Assembly: GCA_040506895.1 (NCBI GenBank)
Contig: JBEVVY010000001.1
Location: 2,961,116-3,025,115 of the forward strand
DNA length: 64,000 nt
Direction: 5' to 3'
Source of the DNA: Sedimenticola_A sp040506895
GTDB lineage: Bacteria > Pseudomonadota > Gammaproteobacteria > Chromatiales > Chromatiaceae
The notes under the pieces are model-generated. The model worked only from the letters and a program-made list of their open reading frames with translations, did no database searches and had not been told where the DNA came from. Positions 27,205-35,756 of the stretch are shown piece by piece; the first letter of the stretch is position 1, and every line of letters begins with the position of its first letter. Made by a program: the position numbers and the translations under genes.

Positions 27205-28204
27205 CGCGCTTCTCACTGCCAGCTCGGCGCTTGAGGATTTCCCGGCTCAGCTGGTAGACCGCCATGGCGTACAGGTTGCTGTGATTGTACCGGGTGATGA
27301 CGTAGAAGTTGTGCAGTCCCAGCCAGTACTCGGCTCCACCCCTGACCCTGAGCCGGACCAGGCTGCTGAGATCGTCTGGCTCCAGCTCACCGGGTACGCT
27401 GATGCCCGCGGCGTCCAGCTCGGAGAGTTTGATGCTGGGCTTCATGCCCGCCTTGACGAAATGGGTGTGGGCCTTGCCGGCACCGGTTACGGACCGGGTG
27501 ATGGGGGCGTCTCTCTTCCAGCCATGCTTCCTGAAATAGGCTGCCACGCTGCCGATGGCGTCCGCGTTGCTGGTCCAGATGTCACGCCTGCCGTCGTTGT
27601 CGAAGTCCACCGCATAGGCACGGTAGCTGGTGGGTATGAACTGGGGCTTTCCCATGGCGCCTGCGTAGGAGCCCTTGAGGGTGAGGGGGTCGGTCTTCTC
27701 CTCCCGGGCGAGCAGCAGAAAGGCTTCCAGCTGCCGTTTGAAGAAGGCGCTGCGTCTCGGGTAGCCGAAAGCGAGGGTTGCCAGGGCGTCGAGTACGGAG
27801 TATTTCCCCGCATGCCGCCCGTAGCGTGTCTCGACGCCGATGATGGCGACGATGATCTCGGGGGGTACCCCGTATTGCGCTTCCGCCTGCTGCAGAAGCG
27901 CTTCATTCTGTTCCCAGAACTCTACGCCCTGGTTGGCGCGGCTGTCGGTCACGAAGATCCGCCGGTACTTGTACCAGGGCTTGGCCTCGGCGGGCCGGGT
28001 GATGGCGTTGATAATGCTCTGGCGGTACCTGGCCTGGTCCATCAGGGCCTGGAGTTCATCCCTGTCGAAGCCGTGTTTTTCACTGGTCTCGGCAACGAAC
28101 TGCCTGATCTGTGCGCCGAAGTCGGGGGGTGGGGCGGCAAGCGCCGGTGCCCCGGCCAGGATCGAGGCCAGCAGTGTGAGTAGTAGCGCCCTTGCTCTGC
28201 TCAT
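27191..28204 (-). CDS. mltB: Lytic murein transglycosylase B
   Basis: MltB cleaves the glycan backbone of peptidoglycan to anhydromuropeptides. The 337-residue protein has the catalytic glutamate in IIGVETRYGRHAGKYSVLDAL and downstream family motifs GSYAGAMGKPQFIPTSYRAY and DGRRDIW. The signal peptide ends ALA-A without a lipobox cysteine, so this copy is predicted soluble rather than a lipoprotein. It lies 9 bp after rodA. Confidence 0.94.
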   Translation of the reverse strand: MSRARALLLTLLASILAGAPALAAPPPDFGAQIRQFVAETSEKHGFDRDELQALMDQARYRQSIINAITRPAEAKPWYKYRRIFVTDSRANQGVEFWEQNEALLQQAEAQYGVPPEIIVAIIGVETRYGRHAGKYSVLDALATLAFGYPRRSAFFKRQLEAFLLLAREEKTDPLTLKGSYAGAMGKPQFIPTSYRAYAVDFDNDGRRDIWTSNADAIGSVAAYFRKHGWKRDAPITRSVTGAGKAHTHFVKAGMKPSIKLSELDAAGISVPGELEPDDLSSLVRLRVRGGAEYWLGLHNFYVITRYNHSNLYAMAVYQLSREILKRRAGSEKRDDKK

Positions 28205-28212
28205 CGATTCCC

Positions 28213-29352
28213 TCAGGTTGGCAGTAGTTTACGGTGCGTGTGTATCGACATCAGGATACCGAACCCGGCCATGATGGTCACTAGGGATGTCCCTCCATAG
28301 CTGATCAGGGGTAAGGGTACACCCACCACCGGCAGGATGCCGCTGACCATGCCGGTGTTGACGAAGAGATAGACAAAAAATACCAGGGTAAGTGCCCCGC
28401 CGAGCAGTCGGCTGTAGGTGTCCTGGGCCTGGCTGGCGATATAGAGGCCGCGCAGGATGATGAACAGGTAGAGCAGGACCAGGGCGACGATGCCGGTGAA
28501 GCCGAACTCTTCGGCCATCACGGCGAAGATGAAATCCGTGGTTCTTTCCGGCAGGAACTCCAGGTGGGACTGGGTGCCGTTGAGCCAGCCCTTGCCATAG
28601 AGACCGCCGGAGCCGATGGCGATCTTCGACTGGATGATGTGGTAGCCGGAACCCAGGGGGTCACGCTCGGGATCCAGGAAGGTGAGTACGCGACTGCGCT
28701 GGTAGTCGCGCATGCCCCACTCCCAGAGGACCCACGCGGAGGGGATCGCCGTGAGTATCATGCCACCGATGAAGCGCCAGCTCAGACCGGCGAGAAAGAG
28801 CACGAAAATACCGGCGCTTGCCACCAGCAGGGAGGTCCCCAGGTCGGGCTGGCGTGCGATCAGCAGTACCGGTACCAGGATGAAGATGCCGGCCATGACC
28901 AGGCGGTTCCACTTCGGCGGCAGTGATTTTTCGGCCAGGAACCAGGCGATCATCATGGGTACCGCCAGCTTGATGAGTTCCGATGGCTGGAAACGGAAGA
29001 ATCCCAGGTCGAGCCAGCGCTGGGCACCCTTGCCCACCTCGCCGGTGACCAGTACCGCGATCAACAGCAGAATGCCGATGCCGAACAGCCAGGGGGACCA
29101 GCGGCGCAGTACGCTGGTCGGTATCTGGGCCAACAGGATCAGTACGCCGAAACCGAGGCCGAGGCGTATCGCCTGGCGGTGGATCAGGCCCATGTCCTGG
29201 CCGCTGGCACTGTAGAGCACCACCAGCCCGAAACCACACAACAGTATCAGTCCGGTCAGCAGGGGCAGGTCCAGGTGAAGACCGGCAAGCAGACCCTCCG
29301 CCTTTGTCGGGTTCGATTCTGGCAGGCCGCTGGGCTGGAAGGCGCGGTTCAC
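28213..29352 (-). CDS. rodA: Rod-shape SEDS peptidoglycan polymerase RodA
   Basis: RodA polymerises glycan strands of the lateral wall with PBP2. The 379-residue protein has about ten membrane segments and the SEDS motifs WLDLGFFRFQPSELIKL, ARQPDLGTSLL and the C-terminal PVVGVPLPLISYGGTS. The start overlaps the mrdA stop by 4 bp (ATGA), consistent with one complex. Confidence 0.97.
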   Translation of the reverse strand: MNRAFQPSGLPESNPTKAEGLLAGLHLDLPLLTGLILLCGFGLVVLYSASGQDMGLIHRQAIRLGLGFGVLILLAQIPTSVLRRWSPWLFGIGILLLIAVLVTGEVGKGAQRWLDLGFFRFQPSELIKLAVPMMIAWFLAEKSLPPKWNRLVMAGIFILVPVLLIARQPDLGTSLLVASAGIFVLFLAGLSWRFIGGMILTAIPSAWVLWEWGMRDYQRSRVLTFLDPERDPLGSGYHIIQSKIAIGSGGLYGKGWLNGTQSHLEFLPERTTDFIFAVMAEEFGFTGIVALVLLYLFIILRGLYIASQAQDTYSRLLGGALTLVFFVYLFVNTGMVSGILPVVGVPLPLISYGGTSLVTIMAGFGILMSIHTHRKLLPT

Positions 29353-31193
29353 ATCGACTCTCCTGTCAGGTACTTGTCCATGATGCGGCGGGCTATGGGG
29401 GCGGCCACCGAACCGCCGTGTCCGCCGTTTTCGACGATTACGGCGACTGCGATGCGCGGCTCCTCAACCGGTGCGAAGGCGACGAACAGCGCATGGTCCC
29501 GCATCTTTTTGGCCAGGCCCTCCTCTTCGTACTCCTCCTCCTGCTTTACGGTGAATACCTGGGCTGTGCCGGTCTTGCCCGCGATACGGTACTTGTCGGT
29601 ACGGATACCCTTTGCAGTGCCTCTCAGCCCCTCGACCACGTTTATCATCGAGTGGATGATCTCATCCCAGTGGCGATCAGACTGGTGGGGCAGGCGTTCG
29701 GTGGGAGCCGGGGGCAGCTGGAGAGGGGTCTCCATGCTGCTGTTCTTGATGGCGGTCACGATGCGCGGTTTGATCTTCAGTCCCTCGGTGGCGAGGGTGG
29801 CGGTTGCACTGGCCAACTGCAGCGGGGTGGTAAGGAAGTATCCCTGGCCGATGCCCATGATCAGTGTCTCGCCCGGGTACCACGAGGTCCGGCGGGCCCG
29901 CTTCTTCCACTCCCTGGATGGCAGCAGGCCACCCAGTTCGCCGGTGATATCGATGCCGGTTTTTTCACCGAAGCCGAACTGGCCCAGAAAGCTGTGCAGA
30001 CGGTCGACGCCGAGCTGGTTGGCGAGATCGTAGAAGTAGACATCGCACGACTGGATGATGGAGTCTCCGAGATTGACCGGTCCATGGCCGGTCTTTTTCC
30101 AGTCGCGGTACTTGTGGCTGTGGTTTGGCAGCTGGTAATAGCCCGGGCAGTATTTCTTTTGGCTGAAATTCACTGTCCCGGTCTCCAGGCCGGCCAGCCC
30201 GATAAACGGTTTGACCGTGGAGCCCGGGGGGTATTGCCCACGCAGGGCCCTGTTGAACAGGGGCTTTCTGTCCGAGGTTTGCAGCGCCTTGTAGTCGGTG
30301 GGGCTGATCCCCTCCACGAAAAGATTGGGATCGAATCCCGGGTTGCTGGCCAGGGCCAGGATGTTACCGGTCTGGGGATCGATCACCACGGCGGAGCCGT
30401 TCTCCTCTCTGAAGGCCTCCATCGCCACCTGCTGGAGTCCGGCGTCGAGGGAGAGATGCAGGTCCATGCCCGGCATGGGTGGGTTACTCTCCAGGGTGCG
30501 GATCACCCTGCCCAGGGCGTTGACCTCCACTTTGCGGAGCCCGACGATGCCATGCAGGTCGGCCTCGTAGGTCTTTTCGACCCCGGTCTTTCCGATGTGG
30601 GAGGTGCCCGAGTAGTTGGAGGTGTCGATCTCCTGGAGTTCCTGCTCGTTGATCCGCCCGACATAACCCAGTACATGGGCGGTTTCATAGCCCATGGGGT
30701 AGTCGCGTAACAGTTTCGCCTCGATGTCGACCCCCGGGAAGTTGTGGCGGTTGATGGCGAAACGGGCGACCTCCTCCTCTTCCAGCCGAACCCTGATCGG
30801 GATGCTGTCGAAACGGCGGCGCTGTTTGCGCAGTCGCTGGAAGCGCTTCAGGTCGTTTTCGCTGATGGTGATCAGTTTCGAGAGTGCCTCGATGGTCTGG
30901 TCGATATCCTCGACCTGTTCCGGCGTGATCTCCAGGCTGTGGGCCGGGAGGTTCTGGGCAAGGATGATGCCGTTGCGGTCGTATATCAGCCCCCGTGTCG
31001 GCGGAATCGGCTGCACTTTCACCCGGTTGTCCCGGGAGAGGGTGGTGAAGTGGGAGTGGCTGAAGATCTGCAGGTCGACCAGGCGCAGCAGCAGGAAGGC
31101 CAGTAGCAGGATAACCCCGACGGCAGCGGTTATCGCCCTGTGCTGGAACAGCCGGCTCTCACGTAGGTAGTCTTTCAGGGCTATCTGGGGCAT
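29349..31193 (-). CDS. mrdA: Penicillin-binding protein 2
   Basis: PBP2 is the class B transpeptidase of the elongasome. The 614-residue protein has one N-terminal transmembrane helix (AVGVILLLAFLLLRLVDLQI), a pedestal domain, and the transpeptidase motifs STVK (Ser325, Lys328), SCD and KTGTAQV. Length matches the family. It lies in mreB-mreC-mreD-mrdA-rodA-mltB-rlpA, 29 bp after mreD. Confidence 0.97.
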   Translation of the reverse strand: MPQIALKDYLRESRLFQHRAITAAVGVILLLAFLLLRLVDLQIFSHSHFTTLSRDNRVKVQPIPPTRGLIYDRNGIILAQNLPAHSLEITPEQVEDIDQTIEALSKLITISENDLKRFQRLRKQRRRFDSIPIRVRLEEEEVARFAINRHNFPGVDIEAKLLRDYPMGYETAHVLGYVGRINEQELQEIDTSNYSGTSHIGKTGVEKTYEADLHGIVGLRKVEVNALGRVIRTLESNPPMPGMDLHLSLDAGLQQVAMEAFREENGSAVVIDPQTGNILALASNPGFDPNLFVEGISPTDYKALQTSDRKPLFNRALRGQYPPGSTVKPFIGLAGLETGTVNFSQKKYCPGYYQLPNHSHKYRDWKKTGHGPVNLGDSIIQSCDVYFYDLANQLGVDRLHSFLGQFGFGEKTGIDITGELGGLLPSREWKKRARRTSWYPGETLIMGIGQGYFLTTPLQLASATATLATEGLKIKPRIVTAIKNSSMETPLQLPPAPTERLPHQSDRHWDEIIHSMINVVEGLRGTAKGIRTDKYRIAGKTGTAQVFTVKQEEEYEEEGLAKKMRDHALFVAFAPVEEPRIAVAVIVENGGHGGSVAAPIARRIMDKYLTGESM

Positions 31194-31222
31194 CTTCTAT
31201 CGCTGGGGCCTGTCAACCGGCC

Positions 31223-31711
31223 CTAGCTGACCTGGAACTTTCTGCGCAGGTCGCGCAGGATGATGTAGACCCAGGGCCAGAGAAACATCCCCACCAGCGG
31301 CGGGATCCAGTAGGCCAGGGGAGGTGTCGGGCGGGCGGCTGCCCCCATCACCCAGAGGGAGAGCAGTTTTTCCAGCAGCAGCAGGACCAGTACCGTCAGG
31401 GATTGCTGCCACAGGGGAAACAGGCGCACCCGCTGGTGCATCTTGTAGGTGAGAAAGGCGATCAGTGACAGGGAGAGCGCGTGCTGACCCAGCAGGGTGC
31501 CCGTCATGACGTCGATGGCGATTCCGATCATCCAGCCGATGGCCACCCCGACCCGTTGGGGCAGGGCCAGTGTCCAGTAGATCAGCACCAGCGTGTACCA
31601 CTGGGGGCGGTAGGGCTGTGCCCATTCGGGCAGGGGCAGGATGGTCAGCAACAGGGCCGCCAGGATGGTCAGGGCGATGATTATGCTGCCGCGACGGGGT
31701 GCCAGGGTCAT
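31223..31711 (-). CDS. mreD: Rod shape-determining protein MreD
   Basis: MreD is an inner-membrane component of the Rod complex. The 162-residue protein is very hydrophobic, with about five membrane segments (IALTILAALLLTILPLP, SLSLIAFLTYKM, VLVLLLLEKLLSLWV). The start overlaps the mreC stop by 4 bp (ATGA). Confidence 0.94.
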   Translation of the reverse strand: MTLAPRRGSIIIALTILAALLLTILPLPEWAQPYRPQWYTLVLIYWTLALPQRVGVAIGWMIGIAIDVMTGTLLGQHALSLSLIAFLTYKMHQRVRLFPLWQQSLTVLVLLLLEKLLSLWVMGAAARPTPPLAYWIPPLVGMFLWPWVYIILRDLRRKFQVS

Positions 31712-32613
31712 GGTTGATCCCCTCCCTCTTCAGAAGCCGTCTGGCTGCCCTTTTCAGGTGAGGTGGTCGAGAGCTCCACGCGGGTTTCCGGTGGTGTCAG
31801 GGTCCACACCAGGAGTGCCTCGCGGGTGCGGTCCAGGTGGGCGCTGGGGCGCGCCTTGATGATGGCGAAGGGCTGCTCCGGTTCCCTGATCACCGAGGCC
31901 ACCTCGGCCACCGGGTAACCGGGGGGGAAGCGCCCGCCCAGGCCCGAAGTGACCAGCAGGTCACCGACCTCGATATCGGCATTGTTGGGCAGGTGGGGCA
32001 GCTCGAGTTCATTGATCCGCCCGGTACCCATGGCGATGGTGCGCAGGCCGTTTCTGTTCACCTGCAGTGGCAGGGCATGGCTGGGATCGGTGATCATCAA
32101 CACGGTGGAGGTGTGTCGGTTGACGTGAACCACCTGTCCCATCACACCGTTGGCATCCAGTACCGGCTGACCCTCGTAGACCCCCGACGTGTTGCCCTTG
32201 TTGATCAGGACCTGTTGGCGGTAGGGGTCCAGGTCGACGGCGATCAGTTCCGCGATGAGAATCCGCTCACCCACCTTGAAGGATGACTCCAGCAGGTTGC
32301 GCAACCGCCTGTTCTCCTCCTCCAGGGCGGCCAGTTTCTGCTGCCGCGCCTGCATCAGCAGGTTCTCCTTGCCCAGGCGCCGGTTCTCATCCAGCAGCTG
32401 GTTGCGGGTTGAGAAGATCTCGCTGATCCAGTTGCTGGCGGAGACCGGAAGATCGGCCACGAAATGCAGCGGATAGGTGATGACCGACAGGGTCGACCTT
32501 ACCGTCTCAAGATGGTGGTAGCGGTGGTCCACCACCATCAGGGCGAGCGAAAACACCGCCGCGATAACCGCTCGGGTAGTGACAGAAGGACCCTGTGTGA
32601 AGATCGGTTTGAT
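31708..32613 (-). CDS. mreC: Rod shape-determining protein MreC, start codon apparently ATC
   Basis: MreC is a periplasmic scaffold that binds PBP2. The reading frame holds a transmembrane helix (AVIAAVFSLALMVV), a coiled coil (about 65-105) and the beta-rich MreC domain (LIAVDLDPYRQQVLINKGN, LVTSGLGGRFPPGYPVA). No ATG, GTG or TTG lies upstream of an internal GTG at 32556, which would cut the membrane helix in half. The codon at the expected family start, before KPIFTQGPSVTTRAV, is ATC (32613-32611), preceded by GAGG 10 bp away; an in-frame ATA lies two codons earlier. Starting at ATC gives 301 residues, a normal length. The gene itself is certain; its start is not. Confidence 0.88.
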   Translation of the reverse strand: MKPIFTQGPSVTTRAVIAAVFSLALMVVDHRYHHLETVRSTLSVITYPLHFVADLPVSASNWISEIFSTRNQLLDENRRLGKENLLMQARQQKLAALEEENRRLRNLLESSFKVGERILIAELIAVDLDPYRQQVLINKGNTSGVYEGQPVLDANGVMGQVVHVNRHTSTVLMITDPSHALPLQVNRNGLRTIAMGTGRINELELPHLPNNADIEVGDLLVTSGLGGRFPPGYPVAEVASVIREPEQPFAIIKARPSAHLDRTREALLVWTLTPPETRVELSTTSPEKGSQTASEEGGDQP

Positions 32614-32658
32614 GGATATCCAGCCTCGACAATTGAGATTGCGTGCTGCCTACCGCCT

Positions 32659-33711
32659 TTATTCCAGAGCGAAGAGCAGTTCGCCCCCACGTTCGTCCAG
32701 CATCTCCAGGGCGCGTCCACCGCCACGGGCGACACAGGTCAGCGGATCCTCTGCGATCAGGACCGGCAGTCCTGTCTCCTCTTCCAGCAGGCGGTCGATA
32801 TCCCGTAAAAGGGCGCCACCTCCGGTCAACACGATACCGCGTTCGGCCACGTCGGCACCCAGCTCCGGCGGGGTCTGTTCCAGGGCGGCCTTGACCGCGC
32901 CGACAATGCCGGAAAGGGGTTCCTGGAGCGCCTCGAGGATCTCGTTGCTGTTGAGGGTGAAACTGCGGGGGATGCCCTCGGCCAGGTTGCGGCCCTTGAC
33001 CTCCATCTCCTTGACCTCGTTGCCCGGGAAGGCGGAGCCGATCTCTTGCTTGACCCGCTCGGCGGATGCCTCGCCGATCAGGGTGCCGTAGTTGCGCCTT
33101 ACGTAGTTGACGATGGCCTCGTCGAAGCGGTCACCGCCCACGCGCACCGAGTTGGCGTAGACGATACCGTTGAGTGAGATGATCGCCACCTCGGAGGTGC
33201 CGCCACCGATATCCAGCACCATCGAACCCCTGGCCTCGTCTACGGGCAGTCCGGCACCAATGGCAGCCGACATGGGCTCATCAATGAGGTAGACCTCCCG
33301 TGCGCCGGCACCCGCAGCGGACTCCTTGATGGCGCGGCGTTCGACCTGGGTGGAGCCGCAGGGAACGCAGACCAGAACCCGCGGGCTCGGTCGGATCATG
33401 CGGCTCTCGTGCACCTTGTGAATAAAGTGCTGGAGCATCTTTTCCGTGACGGTGAAATCGGCGATCACACCCTCTTTCATGGGGCGGATGGCGGTGATGT
33501 TGTTGGGGGTTCGGCCGAGCATCTGCTTGGCTTCATCACCAACTGCCGCCACGGACTTGCCGCCCCCGGGGCCGCGATCATGCCGGATGGCCACCACGGA
33601 GGGTTCGTCGAGAACGATCCCCTGGCCCCTGGCGTAGATGAGTGTATTGGCGGTGCCAAGGTCGATCGACAGATCGTTTGAAAAAAGTCCGCGTACGCGT
33701 CTGAACAACAT
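32659..33711 (-). CDS. mreB: Rod shape-determining actin homologue MreB
   Basis: MreB filaments guide lateral-wall synthesis. From MLFRRVRGLFSNDLSIDLGT the protein has 350 residues (E. coli 347). The actin-fold motifs are intact: IDLGTANTLIY (phosphate 1), LDIGGGTSEVA (phosphate 2) and VLTGGGALL (adenosine). The gene is first in the mre cluster and divergent from gatC across a 225-bp region. Confidence 0.98.
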   Translation of the reverse strand: MLFRRVRGLFSNDLSIDLGTANTLIYARGQGIVLDEPSVVAIRHDRGPGGGKSVAAVGDEAKQMLGRTPNNITAIRPMKEGVIADFTVTEKMLQHFIHKVHESRMIRPSPRVLVCVPCGSTQVERRAIKESAAGAGAREVYLIDEPMSAAIGAGLPVDEARGSMVLDIGGGTSEVAIISLNGIVYANSVRVGGDRFDEAIVNYVRRNYGTLIGEASAERVKQEIGSAFPGNEVKEMEVKGRNLAEGIPRSFTLNSNEILEALQEPLSGIVGAVKAALEQTPPELGADVAERGIVLTGGGALLRDIDRLLEEETGLPVLIAEDPLTCVARGGGRALEMLDERGGELLFALE

Positions 33712-33871
33712 ATTAAGCTTGCTTCTCTGTGGGACCTGAGTCGTGAATAGACCGGGAGCCGTTTCTGGGGACGGTTTGGGCCTGTAAAAAGCGTAATCTA
33801 GCAATCACTTGGGGTTGGGGGCAAGATGAAGTTGCATTGTAATGGGTAATTGATCTCACTTGTGCAGCTGT

Positions 33872-33901
33872 TTTAACTGCAATACCTGCCGTAAATATGA
33901 T
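33872..33901 (+). promoter_or_regulatory. Candidate promoter for gatCAB
   Basis: A TATGAT -10 box (33896-33901) and a weak TTTAAC -35 box (33872-33877) with an 18-bp spacer lie 35 bp upstream of gatC in an AT-rich stretch. The match is moderate and not otherwise supported. Confidence 0.38.
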
Positions 33902-33936
33902 AATTTTACCGTTTTTTCCTTGAGTCGAGGGCGACA

Positions 33937-34224
33937 ATGTCTCTGCAAAGATCCGATGTGGAAAAGATCGCGCACCTGGCCCGCCTGGGGGTGAGTGAGG
34001 ATGAACTGGATTCTGTGGCCAGTGATCTCTCCAATATTCTCGACCTGGTGGAGCAGATGAACGCAGTGGATACCGCGGGTGTTGTGCCCATGGCCCATCC
34101 GCTGCACATGGTTCAGCGGCTGCGGGAGGATGCGGTGACCGAAGTGGATCAGCGTGACCACTTCCAGTCCGTGGCCCCCCAGACCGAAGAGGGCCTCTAC
34201 CTGGTTCCCAAGGTGATCGAATAA
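33937..34224 (+). CDS. gatC: Aspartyl/glutamyl-tRNA amidotransferase subunit C
   Basis: GatC is the small stabilising subunit of GatCAB, which converts mischarged Glu-tRNA-Gln or Asp-tRNA-Asn to the cognate amide. The 95-residue protein shows the family segments VEKIAHLARLGVSEDEL and NILDLVEQMNAVDT, ending YLVPKVIE. It is the first gene of gatC-gatA-gatB. Confidence 0.97.
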   Translation: MSLQRSDVEKIAHLARLGVSEDELDSVASDLSNILDLVEQMNAVDTAGVVPMAHPLHMVQRLREDAVTEVDQRDHFQSVAPQTEEGLYLVPKVIE

Positions 34225-34269
34225 TCCGCCAACCCGCGGTTTCAACCCTTTCTTCCAAGAGTTTGTTGC

Positions 34270-35724
34270 ATGTATAGCAAAAGTATTGTGCAGATGTCCG
34301 CCGGCCTGAGAGCCGGGGAGTTTTCCAGTGTCGAACTGACACGGGCCTACCTTGACCGGATCAAGGCCCACAATGGAGAACTGAATGCCTATATCACGGT
34401 CTCCGAAGAGGCTGCACTGGCGGCCGCCGATGCCGCGGATGCCCGTCTCCAGGCCGGGGACGGGACGGTCATGACCGGCATTCCGATTGCCCACAAGGAC
34501 ATCTTCTGCTCCAACGGCATCAAGACCACCTGCGGTTCCCACATGCTGAACAATTTCATCGCCCCCTACGATGCCACGGTGGTGAGCCGTTTCAAGGAGG
34601 CGGGCGCGGTCCTGCTGGGCAAGACCAACATGGACGAGTTCGCCATGGGCTCGTCCAACGAGACCAGCTATTTCGGTCCGGTTCGCAATCCGTGGGATAG
34701 AGAGGCGGTTCCAGGCGGCTCCTCCGGCGGCTCCGCCGCGGCGGTTGCGGCCGGCCTCTGCGCGGCTGCCACGGGCACGGACACCGGCGGTTCCATCCGC
34801 CAGCCCGCCGCCCTCTGCGGTATCACTGGTCTCAAGCCGACCTACGGGCGTGTCTCCCGCTACGGCATGATCGCCTTTGCATCCTCTCTCGACCAGGGCG
34901 GACCCATGACCCGCAGTGCGGAGGATGCCGCTGCCATGCTGCAGGTGATGGCCGGTTTCGACGGACGCGACTCCACCAGCGCCCAGGAGCCTGTACCTGA
35001 TTACTCCGCCTCACTTGGCGATGATCTCAAGGGCCTGAAGATCGGCTTGCCCAGGGAGTATTTCGACAAGGGACTGGATGCCGGTGTGGCTGCCTCGGTG
35101 GAGGCCGCCATCGACGAGTACCGCGGGCTCGGTGCCGAGGTGATCGAGATCAGTCTCCCCAACACCGGCCTCGCCGTGCCGGCCTACTACGTGGTGGCGC
35201 CGGCGGAGTGCTCCTCCAACCTGGCGCGCTTCGATGGCGTGCGCTACGGACATCGTTGCGACGATCCCAGGGACCTGGAAGATCTCTACAAGCGCTCCAG
35301 GGCCGAGGGTTTCGGCGCCGAGGTGAAGCGGCGCATCATGATCGGCACTTACGCTCTCTCCGCAGGCTATTACGATGCCTACTACCTGAAGGCCCAGCAG
35401 ATCAGGCACCTGATCTCCGATGATTTCAGCAAGGCCTTTGAGCAGGTCGACGTGATCATGGGGCCGACCGCACCCAGTACCGCCTTTGGCCTGGGTGAGA
35501 AGGCGGACGATCCCGTGAGCATGTACCTGTCGGATATCTACACCATCGCCGTCAACCTGGCGGGGCTGCCGGGGATGTCGATCCCGGTCGGACCGGCCGA
35601 AGGAAAGCCGGTGGGGCTGCAGATCATCGGCAACTATTTCCAGGAGGCCAGGCTGCTCAACGTGGCCCACCGGTACCAGCAGGTCACCGACTGGCACCAG
35701 GCCTTTCCGGGCGATTTCGAATAA
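34270..35724 (+). CDS. gatA: Aspartyl/glutamyl-tRNA amidotransferase subunit A
   Basis: GatA is the amidase subunit that releases ammonia from glutamine. The 484-residue protein has the amidase-signature catalytic triad: Lys in IPIAHKDIF, and the serines in PGGSSGGSAAAVAAG and GTDTGGSIRQPAA. Length is normal. It follows gatC by 45 bp and precedes gatB by 32 bp. Confidence 0.98.
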   Translation: MYSKSIVQMSAGLRAGEFSSVELTRAYLDRIKAHNGELNAYITVSEEAALAAADAADARLQAGDGTVMTGIPIAHKDIFCSNGIKTTCGSHMLNNFIAPYDATVVSRFKEAGAVLLGKTNMDEFAMGSSNETSYFGPVRNPWDREAVPGGSSGGSAAAVAAGLCAAATGTDTGGSIRQPAALCGITGLKPTYGRVSRYGMIAFASSLDQGGPMTRSAEDAAAMLQVMAGFDGRDSTSAQEPVPDYSASLGDDLKGLKIGLPREYFDKGLDAGVAASVEAAIDEYRGLGAEVIEISLPNTGLAVPAYYVVAPAECSSNLARFDGVRYGHRCDDPRDLEDLYKRSRAEGFGAEVKRRIMIGTYALSAGYYDAYYLKAQQIRHLISDDFSKAFEQVDVIMGPTAPSTAFGLGEKADDPVSMYLSDIYTIAVNLAGLPGMSIPVGPAEGKPVGLQIIGNYFQEARLLNVAHRYQQVTDWHQAFPGDFE

Positions 35725-35756
35725 CGGGCGTATTTTGATAGGAACCGAGGTTTAAC

